A DNA stretch of 64,000 nucleotides, from positions 1 to 64,000 of the forward strand of contig CALUHR010000005.1 of the NCBI GenBank assembly GCA_944320495.1. Direction: 5' to 3'. A model generated the notes under the pieces. That model searched no databases. It was not told where the DNA came from and saw nothing but the letters and a program-made list of their open reading frames with translations. This DNA is from Candidatus Methanomethylophilaceae archaeon. GTDB taxonomy: Archaea; Thermoplasmatota; Thermoplasmata; Methanomassiliicoccales; Methanomethylophilaceae. Below, piece by piece: positions 9,000 through 18,184 of the stretch. Position 1 is the first letter of the stretch; each line of letters opens with the position of its first letter. The position numbers were made by a program, and so were the translations under genes.

Positions 9000-10510
9000 A
9001 GGTCACCGTCAACGGCGTCGAGAAGAAGCTGAGGTCCGGTGCGACCCTCAAGACGGCCATAGCGGGGGAGCCCTACGTCAAGGGGTCCCTCATCGCGATC
9101 CACCTCTCCGAGGAGCGCGTGGTCAAGGAGACCAGGGACTTCGAGATCGAGACCGATGCGGGAACCATGGTCCTCCGCCTCAACGAGACCCCCGAAGCCG
9201 AGATGTGGAGGTCCATCGCCATGGGCATGGAGGGCGTCACCGCCAGATGGGTCACGCACGACATCGCCTCCTTCGGAAGCTTCCCCACGGACCTCCCTAC
9301 GGACAGGGGCGAGTACCGCTACCGCACGTACGACTGCTTCCTGGCTCTGGGTGGATTCGACAACCACACCACCTACATGATGATCGCCAGGGACAACCAC
9401 ACCGGGTCCTACGGGGCCGGGCAGGCTGTCATCGGCAGGATCACCGTCGGAAGGCACATCCTCGACCACATCAGGGAGGGCGACGGCATCAGGTCCGTCC
9501 GCCCGATGATGTCCGAGACCAGCAGGGAGAACGTGGACGTCACGTCCGATCTGACCTACAAGCTGGAGGACGGCTACAGGATCGAGACCTACATGGGCCT
9601 CACCCTGGACCACCGCTCCCCCATATCCGCAGAGCACGCGCTCATCCTCGCGTCCCGCGGATACATGAACATCACCGAGTCGACCGGCAGCTTCGCCGCC
9701 TGCTCCGACGACCTGGACGTGGACATACCCGTCGAGGACATCGGCGTCAGGGAGGTCGGCGCGGTGACCGTCAGGAACGACGGCATCGGCAAGGGCCGCC
9801 TCTACGTCTACAGGGAGAGGCGCCAGCTCTCCGAGGTCCACAACACCGCGGGTACCGTGTCCCAGGGCCGCGCCATCATGAGGTACGCGCCGAAGGACTC
9901 CATGGTCACCGTCGTCGCCGAGCCCGCCAGGGCGCTGGCCGTCGGCATGACCATGGCCGAGGGCGAGGCGTTCCTCAGGGGCAGGGGCATCTACCCGTGC
10001 CGCACCGGGGACGTGGCCGACGACGCGATAATCGTGGAGCAGACCCCCGAGAGGACCCTCGAGGCCATCGCCAACGGCGAGGTGGAGATATTCGGAATCC
10101 CCAGGGAGAAGGTCTTCAAGATCAAGGTCAACGACAAGGACGCCGTCAGCGCCCACTACTTCAGGAAGGTCACCGGCCTCAGCCACAAGCCCATCGGCAC
10201 CCTGAAGGTGCAGTTCACCTTCGAGGGGCTCCCCATGGTCACGTTCTACGGGGACGAGGTCCGCGGGAAGAACCTGTACCCCCAGGACCCGTTCAAGCGC
10301 GTCAAGCGCGGGGACATCGGCCTGACGAACCAGGCCAGGCCCCACCACGGACTCATCGGCATCAGGCTGGAGGACAGCAAGGAGTTCGGCCCCACCGGAG
10401 AGGAGGGGTACGGTACCAACATAGTCGGGAAGTTCGACGACGACCTCGACAGGCTCATGAAGGACCTGGAGGAGGACGACGTCGTCTACATCACGGAGGA
10501 AGAGATATGA
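8996..10510 (+). CDS. Methanogenesis marker 3 protein
   Basis: This is a 504-residue member of the methanogenesis marker 3 family, found only in methanogens and their relatives and linked to the MCR-activation complex. It begins with a ubiquitin-like fold ([19 protein letters not shown]). Next come a cyclophilin-like domain ([20 protein letters not shown]) and a C-terminal region with [20 protein letters not shown]. The ATG at 8996 is set by the 4-nt overlap with mcrC. The stop overlaps the marker 6 ATG. No catalytic motif is clear. Confidence 0.92.
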   Translation: MKVTVNGVEKKLRSGATLKTAIAGEPYVKGSLIAIHLSEERVVKETRDFEIETDAGTMVLRLNETPEAEMWRSIAMGMEGVTARWVTHDIASFGSFPTDLPTDRGEYRYRTYDCFLALGGFDNHTTYMMIARDNHTGSYGAGQAVIGRITVGRHILDHIREGDGIRSVRPMMSETSRENVDVTSDLTYKLEDGYRIETYMGLTLDHRSPISAEHALILASRGYMNITESTGSFAACSDDLDVDIPVEDIGVREVGAVTVRNDGIGKGRLYVYRERRQLSEVHNTAGTVSQGRAIMRYAPKDSMVTVVAEPARALAVGMTMAEGEAFLRGRGIYPCRTGDVADDAIIVEQTPERTLEAIANGEVEIFGIPREKVFKIKVNDKDAVSAHYFRKVTGLSHKPIGTLKVQFTFEGLPMVTFYGDEVRGKNLYPQDPFKRVKRGDIGLTNQARPHHGLIGIRLEDSKEFGPTGEEGYGTNIVGKFDDDLDRLMKDLEEDDVVYITEEEI

Positions 10511-10929
10511 GCGCAGAGAGGGAGACCAGGCTCCTCATGATTTCGCCGAGCTCCATGCTCACACCGGACCAGCTGGTCCGCATGGTCCACTCGTTCGGCC
10601 TCACCGTCACGGTGAAGGAGACCTGCTACGGATGCCTCATCGAGGCCTCCGCGGAGACCGCGCGCGAGGTGCTCTCCCGCGTCAGGGAGAGGTATCCCAA
10701 CGAGGTCTTCTCCAAGGTCAGGGCCTACAGGTGCAGCGACCCCGTGAGATGCAGGGCACAGCACGGCACCAGACCCGGTTACGCACAGCTGGAGGAGGAG
10801 TGGTCGCTCCTCCCCAGGATACAGCACGGCCTCGAGGAGGTCGAGAAGGGGGCGAAGTACGTTCCGCCCGCCGAGAAGAAACGCATTCCCGTAAACGACT
10901 TCAAGAAGATCTGCGAGGCTCAGCGATGA
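10507..10929 (+). CDS. Methanogenesis marker 6 protein
   Basis: This short protein of about 140 residues belongs to the methanogenesis marker 6 family (MISPSSMLTPDQLVRMVHSF, CYGCLIEA, IPVNDFKKICEA). It follows marker 3 with an ATGA overlap. Its last codons are CAG CGA TGA, and the next gene's ATG starts inside them (CGATGA at 10924-10929). If CGA ends translation here, the protein is one residue shorter and the junction is a CGATG stop/start overlap. The same layout occurs at 44819 and 59566. Confidence 0.9.
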   Translation: MSAERETRLLMISPSSMLTPDQLVRMVHSFGLTVTVKETCYGCLIEASAETAREVLSRVRERYPNEVFSKVRAYRCSDPVRCRAQHGTRPGYAQLEEEWSLLPRIQHGLEEVEKGAKYVPPAEKKRIPVNDFKKICEAQR

Positions 10930-11360
10930 AGGTGTTCATAGATCCGCCAAACAGCCTGGTACTCTACGACCTCGTGGAGAGGTTCGGTCACCAGCCGCTC
11001 AGCGCCATGGCGGCGATTCAGGAGAGGGTAGACAACCTGGAGGTAGACATGCCTCCGATGAACGTGTCCCTGGACGACGTCGTCAAGGGACTCAAGTACG
11101 CCGGTGTGGAGGTCCCCTCCGGCATCCGCGGGAGGCTCGCACTCTGGGGCCCCATGATCGAGGAGGCCGATGCGGCCATCATCATGGACGACTGCCCCTA
11201 CAGCTTCGGCTGCGTCGGATGCGAGAGGTCCAACCTCATGGTCAAGTACCTGATCAAGAGGCGCGGCATCCCCGCCCTCCACGTCAGCTACCCCGAGGAT
11301 GACGAGCAGGCGACCAACTTCGTCGCGCAGACGAAGGAATTCCTGGAGGGACTTCAGTGA
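10926..11360 (+). CDS. Methanogenesis marker 5 protein
   Basis: A 144-residue methanogenesis marker 5 protein. It starts [20 protein letters not shown] and carries a cysteine pair in [17 protein letters not shown] near residue 97, which may bind metal. It lies inside the activation operon, with starts and stops overlapping both neighbours. It is known from genome distribution to follow methanogenesis; its molecular role is unknown. Confidence 0.9.
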   Translation: MKVFIDPPNSLVLYDLVERFGHQPLSAMAAIQERVDNLEVDMPPMNVSLDDVVKGLKYAGVEVPSGIRGRLALWGPMIEEADAAIIMDDCPYSFGCVGCERSNLMVKYLIKRRGIPALHVSYPEDDEQATNFVAQTKEFLEGLQ

Positions 11361-12580
11361 CCATCAAGATTGCACAGCTCTCGTGCGGGACCGAGTACAG
11401 CAGCGTCCAGTACGAGATCGAGAAGGCGGCCAGGTCCGTCGGGGCCAAGATCGTGTACCCCGACGTTTCCGCCGCGGACATAGACGACGCCGTCAGGAGG
11501 TTCGGATTCACCCCGCGCTCCCCGCAGCTCAAGCTCATGATCGCCCGCGCCGCCGCACTGGCCGACGAGAAGTACGACGCGGACGCGGTGTTCATCACCA
11601 CATGCTTCAGGTGCGCCGAGGCCGCCCTCATCAGGAACGAGCTCAGGAGGTTCATCCAGGAGAACACCCGTCTCCCCGTGGTCACCTACTCGTTCACGGA
11701 GAGGCTCAAGGCGTCCCAGCTCCTCACGAGGATGGAGGCCCTCGTCACCATCGTCTCCAGGAAGGAGCTCCTCGCCAGGGAGAGGCAGACCGGCATCACC
11801 GTAGGCCTGGACTCCGGGTCGTCGACCACCAAGGCCGTCGTCATGGAGAACAACAAGATCATCGGCAAGGACTGGACCCCCTCGGGCGACGTCATCCAGT
11901 CGGCCACCCAGGTGCTGAACAACGCCCTGGAGATGGCGGGCATCGAGATGAAGCAGGTCGAGGCCATCGGGACCACCGGATACGGCAGGTTCACCCTCGG
12001 GGAGCACTTCGGGGCCAAGCTGGTCCAGGAGGAGCTCACGGTCAACTCCAAGGGCGCCGTCTGGCTCGCGGACAGGCAGAGGGGCGAGGCCACCATCATC
12101 GACATCGGCGGTATGGACAACAAGGCCATCACCGTCAGGGACGGCGTCCCGGACAACTTCACAATGGGAGGCATCTGCGCCGGAGCATCCGGAAGGTTCC
12201 TCGAGATGACCGCCAGGAGGCTCAAGATCGACGTCACCGAGCTCGGTGCGCTGGCGGACAAGGGCAACTGGCGCAACGCCAAGATGAACTCCTACTGCTC
12301 CGTCTTCGGTATCCAGGACCTGGTCACCACCCTCGGAGAGGGGAAGAGCTTCGAGGACGTCGCGGCCGCCGCCTGCCACTCCGTCGCCGAGCAGGTGTAC
12401 GAGCAGCAGCTCCAGGAGATCGACGTCAGGCACCCCATCATCGAGGTCGGAGGGACCTCGCTCATCTCCGGACTGGTCACCCAGGTCGGGGAGGTCCTCG
12501 GGGAGCGCCCTATCGTCCCGCCCGACTCGCAGTACATCGGTGCCGTCGGCGGCGCCCTGCTGAGCTCCGGATTCCTGTGA
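11357..12580 (+). CDS. Methanogenesis marker 15 protein (BadF/BadG ATPase-like)
   Basis: A 407-residue protein with an N-terminal region of about 125 residues containing [12 protein letters not shown]. An ASKHA-fold ATPase of the BadF/BadG/HgdC type follows: phosphate 1 motif [14 protein letters not shown] at about residue 150, then [24 protein letters not shown] and [11 protein letters not shown]. Related activases drive ATP-dependent electron transfer through an Fe-S cluster, so a role in reducing the MCR nickel centre is a reasonable inference. GTG at 11357 overlaps the marker 5 stop. Confidence 0.92.
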   Translation: MTIKIAQLSCGTEYSSVQYEIEKAARSVGAKIVYPDVSAADIDDAVRRFGFTPRSPQLKLMIARAAALADEKYDADAVFITTCFRCAEAALIRNELRRFIQENTRLPVVTYSFTERLKASQLLTRMEALVTIVSRKELLARERQTGITVGLDSGSSTTKAVVMENNKIIGKDWTPSGDVIQSATQVLNNALEMAGIEMKQVEAIGTTGYGRFTLGEHFGAKLVQEELTVNSKGAVWLADRQRGEATIIDIGGMDNKAITVRDGVPDNFTMGGICAGASGRFLEMTARRLKIDVTELGALADKGNWRNAKMNSYCSVFGIQDLVTTLGEGKSFEDVAAAACHSVAEQVYEQQLQEIDVRHPIIEVGGTSLISGLVTQVGEVLGERPIVPPDSQYIGAVGGALLSSGFL

Positions 12581-12589
12581 GGGATACCG

Positions 12590-13156
12590 ATGGACATCGA
12601 GATTGTAGGTGAGGACCCGTACGGCAGGGACGCCTATGCCAAGCTGTTCGACGAGATCATGAGCGACCTGAACAAGGCCGTCCTCATCGACCGCGTCAGG
12701 CTCGTGCTGAGGCCGGAGACCCCGCTGTTCATCTTCACCATCGTGCTGAAGGCCGCCCCCGGCCCCAAGACCGTGGGCGACATCGCCACCGTCAGGAAGG
12801 AGGTCGGAGGGGTCCACGTCACCATCACCGAGGAGCGCTATGCCCCCGACATCCTCACCGCCCTGTTCAACAGGTACGGGAGGCAGGGAGTGACCCAGCA
12901 GAACAGGTTCGACCTCGACGTCACCGGCGCCGAGGAGGAGGCCGTCGCCGGGATCACGATCACCTCCGGCGAGGAGGACAGGAGGGAGCTCATGGGCGCC
13001 GTCTGGAGGACGATGCCCGAGGGCATCAAAAACCGCAAGACGATGATGACCGACAACGTCATCACCGTGGTGGCCACCGAGGAGATACTCACCCCGGAGA
13101 TGGTCGCGGCCGGAAGGGAGGAGCACGTGCTCATGGGAGGTTCCGCCGATGTTTGA
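12590..13156 (+). CDS. Methanogenesis marker 17 protein
   Basis: A 188-residue methanogenesis marker 17 protein, soluble, with the family opening IEIVGEDPYGRDAYAKLFDE and an MAAGREEHVLMGG-like end. It follows marker 15 by 9 nt and its last 8 nt overlap the marker 7 start. No cofactor motif is visible; it is another candidate part of the activation complex. Confidence 0.88.
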   Translation: MDIEIVGEDPYGRDAYAKLFDEIMSDLNKAVLIDRVRLVLRPETPLFIFTIVLKAAPGPKTVGDIATVRKEVGGVHVTITEERYAPDILTALFNRYGRQGVTQQNRFDLDVTGAEEEAVAGITITSGEEDRRELMGAVWRTMPEGIKNRKTMMTDNVITVVATEEILTPEMVAAGREEHVLMGGSADV

Positions 13157-14081
13157 GGTCCTGATGTACGACGGAGGAGTCTACCGCTCCGACGAGCTCT
13201 ACGAGATCATCGAGGACGTCGGAGGCGTCGTGCTGCAGAAGATCCGCAGCGCGCAGATGCTCACCGTCATCATGTCCGTCCCCGAGGAGGACAGGCAGGC
13301 CGTCGAGGCCGTCTGCAGGGACATCGGAGGGGAGGTCCGCAACGTGCCCCTGGCGGGCACCGAGATCGCGGTCATCGGCCCCACCCTGGGAAGGCACCAC
13401 ATGCCCCACCCTATCTGCGACATAGCCGAGATCCTCAGGAGGAACGGCGCCGTCACAGTCGTCATGGGCATGGCCCGCGGACGCGGAAAGGCCACCTCCC
13501 AGATCTCCATGACCGAGAGGTGCATCGTCGACGAGTACGACGGCGCCATCTTCATGATGGGCAACTTCAAGAGCTGCGTCGAGACCAAGGCCGCCCTCAT
13601 GCAGGACATCCATGTGCCCACGCTCCTCGTCTCCGGGCCCATGCCCGAGGGCATCGAGGGGACATGCGACGCAGTCGTGTCCGGTGTCGGACGCAAGGCC
13701 TCAAGGATGAGATCGGTCGAGGAGAGGGACAAGCTCAACGAGATCGTCGACGCCATGGAGAGGATCCTGAGGGACAAGAGCCGCAGCCTGGAGGAGGACC
13801 CGCTCTTCGTCCACCCGGCGGAGATCAAGCAGGTGCTCGAATCGTACGAGCCGATCAACATGTGCCTGCGCCCCGCACCGATGGTGCTTCATCTCGACGG
13901 ACTGAGGATCAAGATCCCGTACGCCGAGCACAGGGAGTACCTGGAGAACGTCATGATCTACGGCAGGAGGCTCGGCGAGATAGCCGACATCACCCCGTCT
14001 AAGATCGACGACAGCAGCGTCCTGATCCGCATCAAGTCCCGCTCCCAGATCGAGGACGAGGACCGCAGGAAAGCCCAGTGA
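13149..14081 (+). CDS. Methanogenesis marker 7 protein
   Basis: This 310-residue methanogenesis marker 7 protein has the family features RNVPLAGTEIAVIGPTLGRH and MFEVLMYDGGVYRSDEL at the start, with scattered cysteines (CDIAEI, CDAVVSG). It is the last marker gene of the operon. Its TGA overlaps the ATG of the DUF123 gene (TGATG at 14079-14083), so transcription probably continues into that gene. Marker 7 has been reported in complexes with McrC and AtwA in other methanogens. Confidence 0.9.
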   Translation: MFEVLMYDGGVYRSDELYEIIEDVGGVVLQKIRSAQMLTVIMSVPEEDRQAVEAVCRDIGGEVRNVPLAGTEIAVIGPTLGRHHMPHPICDIAEILRRNGAVTVVMGMARGRGKATSQISMTERCIVDEYDGAIFMMGNFKSCVETKAALMQDIHVPTLLVSGPMPEGIEGTCDAVVSGVGRKASRMRSVEERDKLNEIVDAMERILRDKSRSLEEDPLFVHPAEIKQVLESYEPINMCLRPAPMVLHLDGLRIKIPYAEHREYLENVMIYGRRLGEIADITPSKIDDSSVLIRIKSRSQIEDEDRRKAQ

Positions 14082-14518
14082 TGAAACGCAAGGGGACGTA
14101 CGTCCTCGCAATTACCCTGGACTCCGACCGCGACATCGCGGTCGGGGCCCTCGGAACCCTTCATTTTCCGGCCGGGACGTACTGCTACGTGGGGAGCGCC
14201 ATGGGCGGCCTGGACCAGAGGCTCCGCCGGCATCTGACCAGGGACAAGGTCCACAGATGGCATGTCGACTATCTGGTGGCAGAGGCCGCTGACGTCCGCG
14301 CCTACGAATCGCATCCCGATTTCGTACCCGAGTGCGAGCTCGCCCGCATGGCCGCGAACAGCGGGATGACGTGCGCCGCGAAAGGTTTCGGATGCTCCGA
14401 CTGCAGTTGCGCTACACACCTGTTCCGGGCTGACCCCGGCTCCATAGCCAGACTCGTCGACGCCGCCCGTCTTATCTCATATAATCTCATTTCTTTTCCC
14501 GACGGGAAACCCTTATAA
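14081..14518 (+). CDS. DUF123 GIY-YIG-like protein
   Basis: A 145-residue DUF123 protein, a GIY-YIG nuclease-like family often found beside or fused to endonuclease III in archaea. The family pattern is seen as GTYVLAITLDSD, YCYVGSAMGGLDQRLRRHL (the GIY-YIG-like core) and HWHVDYL-type RWHVDYLVAEA. Cysteines CAAKGFGCSDCSC occur near residue 110. It is coupled to the marker 7 gene, though nothing suggests a shared function. The stop is TAA, one of very few TAA stops in the window. Confidence 0.85.
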   Translation: MKRKGTYVLAITLDSDRDIAVGALGTLHFPAGTYCYVGSAMGGLDQRLRRHLTRDKVHRWHVDYLVAEAADVRAYESHPDFVPECELARMAANSGMTCAAKGFGCSDCSCATHLFRADPGSIARLVDAARLISYNLISFPDGKPL

Positions 14519-14571
14519 CGCGCGGATACGTGTCTCGCTCCGTGAATGCCGCGAGAGCGGAGGTTCGTTCA

Positions 14572-17322
14572 ATGAAGAACATCAAAAACGTCAAAATCAG
14601 CGAGGAGGGGGTCGAGCACATCGCCTCCCTCATCGGCAGCGCCAAGATCAGGGAAGAGGACGGAAGGGTCATCGTGACCCCCGTCAACAACGAGGAGCTC
14701 AGCGCCGCCGTCGCGAGCGCCTTCTCCCACGGATGCTCCGTGACCCCCCTCTCCAAGAAGGGATCCCACACCGATGACGGCGGCATCCTCGTCGACATGT
14801 CCGAGATGAACGGCATCATCGACGTCGACGCCGAGCACATGACCGTCAAGGCCCAGGCCGGATGCAAGTTCCACGCCCTCATGAAGGCCGTCGACGAGGC
14901 CGGGTTCACCATCGGCGTCGTCCCCGCCGGAGCGGACCCCACCGTCGAGGACTGGATCTACACCGAGGATGCTGGAATCGGCTCCTTCAAGTACGGCACC
15001 GTCAAGGACAGCGTCTACAACATCATCGCCGTCGACTACGAGGGCGGAGTCCTCGAGACCGGATTCGACAAGATCGGCTACTACATGAGCGGGTACAACC
15101 TCATCCAGACCCTGTGCGCCTCCTCAGGAAGGCTCGCCATCGTCTCCGAGGTCACCTTCAGGATGCACCCCAAGGGCGTCACCAAGGCCGTGGCCTACTC
15201 CCTCCCCGACTCCGGGAAGATGCAGGAGGCCTTCCAGACCATCGCCCACCACCCGTCCCTCAAGCCTCTCCAGATCTCCTTCAACGGACCCGTCTGCGTC
15301 ATGGCCTTCCAGGGCGCCGAGGAGTTCGTGGACCTCGACCTCCAGCAGGCAGACGAGATCATGACAGGCGTCGGAGCCGTGAAGGAGGACCAGTCCGTCG
15401 CGGACGACAAGTTCGGCAACATCGCGGTCGGCGCCTGCGTCAACCCCGACGCGGCCACCTTCTACGTCCCCCTCAGGAACATGGACGCCTTCGTCGCCGC
15501 CGCCAACGGCATCGCCGACTTCAACATCGCCGGAAACATCCCCGACAAGAGCACCGCCTGCGTCAAGCTGACCGGTGACGTCGGAGAGGACAAGTACGAG
15601 GCAGCCGCGGACAAGGCCGAGGAGCTCGGCGGACGCGCCAGCATCAGGTGCCCCAGCAAGTACAGGGACGAGCCCACCAAGGACTTCATCAGGAGGATCG
15701 AGAGCGGATTCCTCGGCGCCGAGGTCGAGGAGCCCAAGCTCGACAGGACCGTCGACGAGAGGATCATCTCCGCCCTGAAGGCCATCGTCGGTGACAAGAA
15801 CATCACCACCACCGGCATGGACCGCATCCTGTACAGCCACGACATGGCCCCCCTCCCGAAGGAGGCCGGCCTCGCCTTCAACAACATGCCCGACGTCGTC
15901 GTAAGGCCCAGCACCCTGGAGCAGGTCTCCAAGATCGCCAAGCTCGCCTACGAGAACGGCGTCGCGCTCACCCCCAGGGGCAACGGGTCCTGGGGTCTCG
16001 GCGGATGCATGCCCACCGCGAAGGGAATCGTCCTGGACATGCCGTCCAAGATGAACCATGTCATCAGCATCGACGAGGAGAACCTCGTCGTCAAGGTCCA
16101 GGCCGGATGCACCTGGAAGAACCTGCTGGAGGCGTGCATGAAGAAGGGCTACATCATCGGATCCTACCCGTCCTCGTTCCCCTCCGCCACCATCGGCGCC
16201 TGGTACAACACCAACGGAATGGGAATCGGCTCCTACAAGTACGGCTCAGCCAGGGAGAACGTCGTCAACGCGGAGATCGTCGTCGACGACGGATCCATCG
16301 TCACCACCGGATGGGACGACGTGGGATCCTACCGCGCCTCGTTCAACCTGAACCAGTTCTTCTCCGGATGCGAGGGGACCCTCGGATACGCCGTCACCTT
16401 CACCATGAGGCTCCACCCCATGGGACAGATCAGGTGCCTCGCATACGAGTTCGACAACCTCGCGGACATCGACGGCCCCATGCAGGCCCTCGTCAACCAC
16501 CCGTCCGTGAAGCCCCTCCACATCGCCTGGTCCGACTACCTGCACTTCCAGAACCAGCACAGGGCCGGCGTCCACGCCCCCGACGTGAAGAACCTGTGGC
16601 TCGTCACCCTCCAGGGAGACGAGGCCCACAACGACCTCGAGGAGGCCGCCGTCACCGCCATGGCCGAGGCCGCCGGCGGAAGGAAGATCGCGAACGAGAT
16701 CGCCGAGCACGAGTGGGAGGAGAGGTGCTACGAGTTCAGGGCCAGGAAGGTCGGAGTCGGAGAGATCCCCGCCGAGGTCATCGTCCCCACCATCAACTGG
16801 GGCCAGTTCGCGGGTGACTGCTACAAGGGCTTCGAGGAGATGAAGATGGAGGCCGGAGGGGTCATCGGCGTCATGGTCGACAGGAGCACCGCCCTCTGGA
16901 TGCCCTACTACTTCAAGGACGACGAGATGCTCACCGGAATGCTCTCCTTCGGATTCAACTTCTACCTGGGCGACGTCGCCGCCAGGTACGGAGGCAGGTC
17001 CACCGGATTCGGAGTGTTCTTCGCCTGGATGACCGACGTCATCCACAACCACGACACCGCCGACATGCTCAGGGAGCTCAAGACCGTGCTCGACCCGCAC
17101 GACGTCGTCAACCCCGGCCACGTCACCTGCGGAATGACTAGGTTCGGAGTGGACATGAACAAGACCCTCATGTCCATGGGCAGCATGCTCATCCAGACCG
17201 TCAAGAAGCTCTTCCCGGCCGACAAGACCTTCGAGAAGAACCTCGCCAGGTTCAGGTACGACGACCTCGAGCACATCAAGAACCTCGACAGGGTCCACAC
17301 ACTGGGAGACGGAACCCAGTGA
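14572..17322 (+). CDS. Tandem FAD-linked oxidase (GlcD/D-lactate dehydrogenase-like)
   Basis: A 916-residue flavoprotein made of two PCMH-type FAD-binding halves. The first, about residues 10-230, keeps the fold (VKAQAGCKFHALMKA, EDAGIGSFKYGTVKDSVYNI). The second, about residues 430-910, is a fuller copy with VVVRPSTLEQVSKIAKLA, LTPRGNGSWGLGGC, TNGMGIGSYKYGSARENVVN and a C-terminal oxidase cap ending DPHDVVNPGHV. It should oxidise a hydroxy acid or similar donor; the substrate and acceptor are unknown. The start is ATG 14572, with GGAGGT at 14559-14564 and a TATA (CCTTATAA) near 14512. The GTG at 14530 would precede the predicted transcription start. Two strong hairpins follow the stop. Confidence 0.88.
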   Translation: MKNIKNVKISEEGVEHIASLIGSAKIREEDGRVIVTPVNNEELSAAVASAFSHGCSVTPLSKKGSHTDDGGILVDMSEMNGIIDVDAEHMTVKAQAGCKFHALMKAVDEAGFTIGVVPAGADPTVEDWIYTEDAGIGSFKYGTVKDSVYNIIAVDYEGGVLETGFDKIGYYMSGYNLIQTLCASSGRLAIVSEVTFRMHPKGVTKAVAYSLPDSGKMQEAFQTIAHHPSLKPLQISFNGPVCVMAFQGAEEFVDLDLQQADEIMTGVGAVKEDQSVADDKFGNIAVGACVNPDAATFYVPLRNMDAFVAAANGIADFNIAGNIPDKSTACVKLTGDVGEDKYEAAADKAEELGGRASIRCPSKYRDEPTKDFIRRIESGFLGAEVEEPKLDRTVDERIISALKAIVGDKNITTTGMDRILYSHDMAPLPKEAGLAFNNMPDVVVRPSTLEQVSKIAKLAYENGVALTPRGNGSWGLGGCMPTAKGIVLDMPSKMNHVISIDEENLVVKVQAGCTWKNLLEACMKKGYIIGSYPSSFPSATIGAWYNTNGMGIGSYKYGSARENVVNAEIVVDDGSIVTTGWDDVGSYRASFNLNQFFSGCEGTLGYAVTFTMRLHPMGQIRCLAYEFDNLADIDGPMQALVNHPSVKPLHIAWSDYLHFQNQHRAGVHAPDVKNLWLVTLQGDEAHNDLEEAAVTAMAEAAGGRKIANEIAEHEWEERCYEFRARKVGVGEIPAEVIVPTINWGQFAGDCYKGFEEMKMEAGGVIGVMVDRSTALWMPYYFKDDEMLTGMLSFGFNFYLGDVAARYGGRSTGFGVFFAWMTDVIHNHDTADMLRELKTVLDPHDVVNPGHVTCGMTRFGVDMNKTLMSMGSMLIQTVKKLFPADKTFEKNLARFRYDDLEHIKNLDRVHTLGDGTQ

Positions 17323-17326
17323 TCCC

Positions 17327-17377
17327 GTGGCGGGCGCGAGCCCGCCACAAACATCCTTACGGCCCCCTCGGGGGCCG
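17327..17377. terminator. Paired hairpins between convergent genes
   Basis: GTGGCGGGC/GCCCGCCAC (17327-17335 with 17340-17348, loop GCGA) and CGGCCCCC/GGGGGCCG (17360-17367 with 17370-17377) form two perfect GC-rich hairpins in the gap between the FAD oxidase gene and the minus-strand HAD gene. A bidirectional terminator is likely. Confidence 0.6.
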
Positions 17378-17463
17378 ATGATCATTCTATTACGCATCCG
17401 GAAGCAGTATCGCTACGACTCCGCATCGGAACATGCGCCGCCGGCGGGACGGAGGATTTGGGA

Positions 17464-18147
17464 TCGGTAACCCCTGGACCTCAGCACATCGGGGATGTCG
17501 GCGACCGAGTCCACCACGGTCATACCCGGGAAGTCGGCCAGCCAGTCCTCGCGGGTGCAGGTGCCGGTGAGAACCCCGACGTAGTCCGCCCCCGCATCGC
17601 GCGCGGAATGCCAGTCGGTCAGGTTGTCGCCGACGTACAGGATCTCCTCCGGACGGACTCCGAGGAGACCGGCGAAATCCATCATCGCCTTGGGCGACGG
17701 CTTCGCATCATCGTAGAAGGTGTGGTCCCTGCCCATCACGGCGTCGAAATCCCCGAAGAGGGGTCCCAGCGCCCTGCGCGCGTACTCGAGGCTCCCGCGG
17801 GTCAGGATGCCCGTCTTCAGGCCCATCGCGCGGATCTCCTCCAGGGCCTCGACGTTTCCCGGGAACGGCTCCGCCTCATCGACGAACTCGCACTCGCACT
17901 CGGTGGCCAGATCGTCGATCTCGGAATTGATGGCATCCCACTCGGAACCGCGACCGTTGGCCTCCAGCCAGAGGCGTATCGGCGTCCTGAGCCTCTTCGC
18001 CCTCCCACCGAAATCTATCTCGTCGAAGGGTATGCCGTGGCGCTCCAGCACCGTGCGGTCTACGTTGTTCAGCCTGTCGTAGTCCACGTGAGTCCTGAGG
18101 AAGGTGCCGTCCATGTCGAATCCGACGGCCCTGTAGCGCCCTGCCAT
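17464..18147 (-). CDS. HAD-superfamily phosphatase (phosphoglycolate phosphatase-like)
   Basis: A 227-residue HAD hydrolase with motif I FDMDGT (nucleophile Asp10, acid/base Asp12), motif II ILTRGS, motif III lysine in DDAKPSPKAM and motif IV YVGDNLTDWHSA. These mark a subfamily IA phosphatase; phosphoglycolate is the commonest substrate but the true one is unknown. After DIPDVLRSRGY the next codon is CGA (17466-17464). The standard-code frame goes on for 16 residues, rich in Pro and Gly, to a TAG at 17413. I take CGA as the end, which also avoids a lone TAG stop. Confidence 0.85.
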
Positions 18148-18184
18148 GGATGACCCGATGACGGCATCCGATTAGATGCTATCG

